Shown here in pieces: positions 58,777-64,000 of a DNA stretch of 64,000 nt; positions within the stretch are counted from its first letter, which is position 1; each line of letters opens with the position of its first letter. Under the pieces are notes generated by a model. That model saw only the letters and a list, made by a program, of their open reading frames with translations, was not told the DNA's origin and searched no databases. A program made the position numbers and the translations under genes. The stretch is from Hybos culiciformis (Eukaryota; Arthropoda; Insecta; Diptera; Hybotidae): contig OZ023273.1 in the NCBI GenBank assembly GCA_964007475.1, forward strand, positions 12,351,922-12,415,921, read 5' to 3'.

Positions 58777-61101
58777 AATTAATTTTATATCAATGTTGCA
58801 CTAATTGTGCATCTATTTTTCTTTCTGTTTTTTTTTTTTTTTAAATAATCAAAAGTTTTTTTTTTTGCTAAGAACAAGCCAAAAAAAAGTGTCTGAACTG
58901 TACAAAAAAATTATTAAAACATGATTAAAATGTAGGAATTTTAAGTACACAATTTTGTTTCAATGGAAAATTGCCAACATAGACCTTGACAAATTCTTGC
59001 GGCGGTATCGACAAATATTATGACCCTCAGAAATATTTTTTTTTACGTTAATTTTGAAAAAATTAAAATATTCAATTGAATTATAATATAATAACAAAAG
59101 AAATTTATCCAAGTATGTATATAATTTAAACACCTTAATCCTGGTAATCCGGTCAAAGATATTTAAACAACACGTAAGAAAGAGCTTCAATTAGAATTTT
59201 TAGAATTTTAATACATTGTTAAAATTATAAAACTAAGAACAAATATGTAGGATAATTCAATAATATAGTGGCCTACAAGTACAACTTAAAAAATTACAAA
59301 TATGTTTATACATAATGGATGTAGAAATCTATTGAATACCGCTTCATATTAATAACAAACAGAATCGCGATTCTAATTAAGGTTAGCAAAGATACTTGTT
59401 TTAGAATTTATTTATATCTCATTTTATTTGTACCTATTCAAAATTAATTCACTTTGATAACTATATATATTTTTAAAAATAAGTATGTTTATTTTGTTTT
59501 ATAATGCTTATTATATCATACATTTATTAACGTTTAGTTTTTTTTTTAAACAGGTACATAATAATTTTAAAATCTGTTTATTTTAAAAACGAAAAATGTC
59601 CCAAAATTGACCAGTAACCATTTATTTTGACATATTTAATTTAATCCAAAAAGGAATTATAAAGCAAAGCATCAACCTTTCTAAGTTAATTTTCTTGTTA
59701 GATTTTATATATTTTTATTTTATATTATTTTATTTTTTTTTATTTTTATTAGATCCCCTTTTTATTGGTTTTAAATTTACCTATGTCAGATGAACTCTTT
59801 ATTTTTTATTTATTTATTTATTTATTTTTATATATATTTTTTTTTTAATATTTTTTCCAAAGGGTTTTTTGCTTTTAATGTAAAAGGATTTGGTCAATAA
59901 AATATTGTTTTTATAGTTACGAAAAATTTAAGTGAATTTTAAAATTAACCTGACAAACAGATTACGTAAAACATTATTTTACCCTTTTATTTCTTATTAT
60001 GTAGAAATTATTTTTCTATATGTATAAAATTAAAATTATGTACAGGTAATGCTAGTATATACTGTGTCCATTAGATTTTAAATTAAATTTTCATGCGTTA
60101 TATATGAATTTTATATTATATTCTCAAAAAAACGCAGATTTTGCGAATTTTAAAATAAAAAAATTAATTAACCATATTTTTTATTTTCATCGAAATTTCC
60201 TGTGATAGAGAGACTTTCCCAATCCCTAAATTGTGTTCTAGCTATAAGGAAATGCCGTGCTTTGCGAGATTTACCTGTGGGATAAATTTTTTCCCTTTTA
60301 AAATATAACACCCTCAGTAGATTCTAATTTTCCTGCTGATAAAGTTTATTTTATACGCATGAATATTGGTTGTTCGTGCAGCTGTACATATAAATAATAA
60401 TCTTAATTGTTATATTTTTTTTGTATTTGTATAATGTCGTAAATATGTTTATTTTTCGTATAAAAGTGCGTTGAACAATATTAATTCAATAAATAACTTC
60501 AATTGACGACTATACGCTTTGAAAATTCAATTAAATTTAAGATTTCTAAAAATTTTTTATATTTTTATTTATAAATTTACACGTTTTAAAATTCAAAACT
60601 TGATTTTGAATATGATTATATTTTGACGAATGGACGTATTAGTGAACGTTTGATCACTTCTTAGAAACAATCAACAACTTAAGTTATTCGCAGAATAAAA
60701 TCTTAATATTATCAAAAGATATACCATTTTCAGTATGAAAAAAATATTTAAATCTAATATTATTAAATTTGAGAGTATGCTTGATTTGACGACATTTAGT
60801 TTGATATATTTATACACATAACATAAAATAATACACATTTATATATAGAATACATAAACAAATGTATATTGAGTTCAAATTCTGAAAATTTAAAAAGCAT
60901 TCCGATATAATCAAAAATAAAATTTAGAAAATAAAAGAAAAAAAGGTTCGATCTTTTACTGATTTGACCTCATTTGTCCTTTAATTTTATCCATCAGTAC
61001 ATAAAACATTTATGCGTGTACAAAAATAAAAAAAGATATAAATATATATGTATAAGTATGTAATTTTGAAAATATTCTGCAAAAATGATTATCTTTGTAG
61101 G
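58777..61101. other. AT-rich stretch with ATTT repeat and one minisatellite-like word
   Basis: ATTT microsatellite at 59807-59829. A 16-base word AAAAATGTCCCAAAAT at 59592-59607 equals the unit of the 26-kb minisatellite. Positions 60190-60380 are GC-richer without a convincing frame. Confidence 0.5.
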
Positions 61102-61203
61102 TTCCCTGTTTTCTGTATTGAAATTTCATATCAATTCTTAGTCGGAATATTGCTATACAGATTGTTCATAGCATTGCTGCTAAAAGTTTATTTCGATGTG
61201 TAA
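61102..61203 (+). CDS. Candidate terminal exon with hydrophobic helix, unrecognised (partial)
   Basis: After TTATCTTTGTAG (AG at 61099-61100) and one carried base, 33 codons read F-P-V-F-C-I-E-I-S-Y-Q-F-L-V-G-I-L-L-Y-R, then L-F-I-A-L-L-L-K-V-Y-F-D-V and TAA. The segment could form one membrane helix. The patch is GC-richer than its flanks. There is no upstream exon or recognised family, and the length is compatible with chance. Confidence 0.2.
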   Translation, partial: FPVFCIEISYQFLVGILLYRLFIALLLKVYFDV

Positions 61204-62644
61204 GACAAAAATAGAAAAGAAAATTTTTTGATTGATAATTCTATAATTTATAAAAATGATATGCAGATTTGTTTATGGTTTAGAAACCAAAATACTGTTT
61301 GTTTATTCTAATGCCAACGAGTTGCAGTACTAATAGTATAATATGATTATAGGTCAGTTAGATTAAAGTTAAAATTAAATTAAAGTACATACTTAAATAA
61401 GAAATTACACAGGGCTATAATACAAAATGTTTTGGATTAATTATTTTAGAATGGAATAGTAAGTAATAGTGTTTTTTTATAATTATGATATATAAAATTA
61501 GTCTTCAATATGGCAACATAACCAATTAGAGTTGACTGATTCCATTAAGATTTTTATTTTAAATTTTTTTTGTTGTATAATTATCCTTGGAAAAATTAAC
61601 CATAAAATGACTCTAGCTATCAAAAAAATAAATTATTGAAACATTATCGAATAGTTCTGCTATGTAAGCTTAATTAAATTACATGTTATATATGTTATCA
61701 AATAGTAATTCCATACTATAAAAATGAAATTAATTTAATTGAATAAAATGAAAGCTAACTTTAATTCTTTCTTTATTAAATGTTTTGTTTTGTAAAACTT
61801 TAAATCAATATTACGTTCCACAGTTGAAAGTGAAGAAAAAAAGACAACAAAGTTTTATGTGAATTTTCATCTGAAAATCTAAAAAGTGTGTCTTCTTTAT
61901 TAAGTTTCATAGCGATATATTTGTAACAAAATTGATAACACATTATTATAGTTCAATCAATATAATGTATTCTATACAAAAATGATTGTATATATTCATT
62001 GTGCCTACATCAGTATGAGATTATTATCTAGAAAGCTTCTAAATTATGTATCATATAATAATACCCGACAAACAACATTCAAACTAATTATCTCTTTAAT
62101 TAATTATAAGCAATTATAAAAAAAAATTTATTAACTACCTACGATAATGAAACTAACTTCATTTATAAGATATAGTGTGTGTAATTCTGAATATGCAGTA
62201 AAATAATATTTATAACAATTTTCCAATGTTTTTAAAGGAAATATTCTATTAAACTCTTTTTATTCATAGATTTTTTTCAAAATATAAATTTATATATACA
62301 TATAATATACATATAATATATAAATGTTTATGTTTATGTTACTTATGCTTCCAATATTCTTATATTTCTTTTTGTTTTCTGTTATTTTTTTTTACTTAAG
62401 CTAAGTATATAGTAATGATATGAAAAAAAAAAGAAGAAAATGTTTGTACGAAAACGATAAGATGCTATTAAAACAAATCAAGCATTACTTTGTCAGTTTC
62501 AGAAAAGGATTTACCCTTAAATACCTCCACTCGAGAAAAAAAAAATAATGTTCCTAAAGGTTCTTATTTTTTTTTTTATATGTATAAATGTATATATTTT
62601 TTACATATACATTTTTTTTATTTTATTTTTTTTTTTGCCCACAG
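61204..62644. other. AT-rich stretch ending in a strong pyrimidine tract
   Basis: No gene. The segment 62610-62644 is T-rich and ends TTTTTTTGCCCACAG, a near-consensus splice acceptor. Confidence 0.5.
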
Positions 62645-62725
62645 ATGGGACTGCCAATAACAACAAGAAAACAAAAAATCAGACGAAATTGTAGATTTAC
62701 CAAGTCTAAAAAATCATCAAAATAA
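62645..62725 (+). CDS. Candidate terminal exon, basic C-terminus, unrecognised (partial)
   Basis: Directly after one of the strongest acceptor-like sites in the window, 26 codons read M-G-L-P-I-T-T-R-K-Q-K-I-R-R-N-C-R-F-T-K and S-K-K-S-S-K then TAA. A second phase (two bases carried over) reads G-T-A-N-N-N-K-K-T-K-N-Q-T-K-L then TAG. AATAAA signals follow at 62728 and 62745, so the acceptor, short frame, stop and polyadenylation-signal order is complete. No upstream exon is found. A basic tail is easily produced by AAA/AGA-rich DNA. Confidence 0.28.
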   Translation: MGLPITTRKQKIRRNCRFTKSKKSSK

Positions 62726-64000
62726 GAAATAAAAATTGGAAAGAAATAAATAGCTATATTTTTGTTAAATTTATATAACAACGAAAAAAAACAAAATTGT
62801 ATAATTTTTGGGTTAAAGGAAAATTTACTGATATATTATAAGCAAGGAATTTCCTTTTTCCTTTATATACCTATACGTATATTTTTTTTTTACTCAGGAT
62901 AAAATAAAATAGAATTATTTGTGTTATAAGCTGTTGAACTTTATTGGTTTCTTGCAAGTCTCAAATTCCCTAAGCCACTAGAATGTATGAGAAATTATGT
63001 AGCAATTTTTTTTTTGTTTTTTGTTTTAGAGTATCATGAAATTTTCATTGATATTTGAAAAAGAAAATTGTGACCACCTGTGTTTATATCAAAAATGTTA
63101 AAATATTTAATTATATATATGTATATGTTTCCTAACTTCAAACAAACAAAGATATGAAATATAAAAATACTTCTACTTAGTATGTAATTTCAAATTTATT
63201 TAAGATTAATTAGCAAAGAGGTAAATTGTGTTTATAGAGAGTATCAAGCATAAACAAATTACTAAAAATTGTTATACAATTTGGTTACTAAGATATTTGA
63301 TCTAGAATTATATACAAAAATAAAAAAAATTAAAAAAACAAATTGATAATATAAAAGTCAATAAATTTAAAAGAAAGCAGTAATTCGTTTTGTGATATTT
63401 TCATACACCAACTATCTTATCCCCTGAAGTAATATAAAGAGAAAATAGTTTTAGCTTTCTTGTCGATTTCGAATCAAATTATATGATGTTAAAGGTATTC
63501 TTTGATATTCTATTCAAGTGCCTGTTGAGTATAGAAAAAAATATGCGTTCATTAGGTCCTCAATATTCACAGTTTATAAAATTTATTCGTAAAATAATAA
63601 TACTTTCATAATATTTCGAAAACTCCGCACACCATTAAAATAAATTTATGTATGTAAAATAAATTTATGTAAATTTATCTTTTTTAATTATTGAAGTTTT
63701 AATAATTTATTTTTACTAATTTTTCAAACTTCTTCAATAGAAAGTATTTATAGATATTTTTATAAACACCCCGGCCAACACATTGTCTAACTTGAGTTCT
63801 AAATTGGATTGAAAGTTTGAATTTAATTCATAATTTTAGTAATTAGTACTCCCTTAATCCTAGATCTTTCTCAGTAACAAAATTTCACTCAAAATAAATC
63901 GAATCTACATCGGCACGTTATACGCGAAATATAATTAAATTTTTCTTAAAAGCTATTATGAACAAGAAATAAAAATTTCACATATTAATTTTCTTTTAAA
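62726..64000. other. AT-rich non-coding stretch
   Basis: A 19-bp tandem duplication (TAAAATAAATTTATGTATG) lies at 63636-63673. No gene or bounded element is seen. Confidence 0.5.

Noticed and set aside
1..64000. tRNA genes, CRISPR arrays, bacterial-type operons or ribosome binding sites
   Set aside because: No B-box (GGTTCRANNCC) with a paired A box was found outside the SINE. There are no direct-repeat/spacer arrays, and the composition and repeats are those of a eukaryotic non-coding region.

Overview
The window is very AT-rich eukaryotic DNA (by eye about one fifth G+C), full of A/T homopolymers, ATT/AAAT-type microsatellites and short chance reading frames. I recognise no protein family, tRNA gene, intact rRNA gene or CRISPR array. 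The transposon remnants (hAT-like, TA- and TTAA-flanked MITE-like elements, a 5S-derived SINE) and the tATGTAt/tACATAt-rich background suggest an arthropod, most likely an insect. That assignment is inference. The sequence looks intergenic, or like the inside of a very large intron.

Layout. 1-6729: AT-rich non-coding DNA with a GC-richer patch near 4325-4375. 6738-7725: degenerate hAT-like element with a perfect 8-bp target duplication, carrying a second TA-flanked MITE (7090-7518). 8742-8825 (minus): one of the better exon-like segments. 9470-10494: possible TA-flanked element that holds a retroposed 5S-rRNA-like SINE (10067-10449) with its own 16-bp near-perfect target duplication. 10497-24157: mostly featureless, with an odd coding-like stretch at 11973-12176. 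24501-24624: four copies of a 12-bp palindrome. 25700-27161: the most structured part, a GC-rich hairpin, a 280-bp imperfect inverted repeat, a GTTT microsatellite, a 17-bp minisatellite of about 27 units, and then a 369-bp foldback MITE. 40821-41166, 48881-49163 and 56070-56774: three further non-autonomous DNA elements with target-site evidence (8-bp, about 7-bp and TTAA). The rest is AT-rich DNA with scattered short coding-like patches.

Genes. At this composition a stop codon comes about every 10-11 codons, so dozens of 60-80-codon open frames are expected by chance. Poly-T tracts followed by AG also make convincing-looking splice acceptors by accident. I list the segments whose residue composition or splice context is better than background, with low confidence and no function. 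The best-supported content is the layered set of short transposable elements, above all the 5S-derived SINE and the hairpin/minisatellite/foldback cluster.
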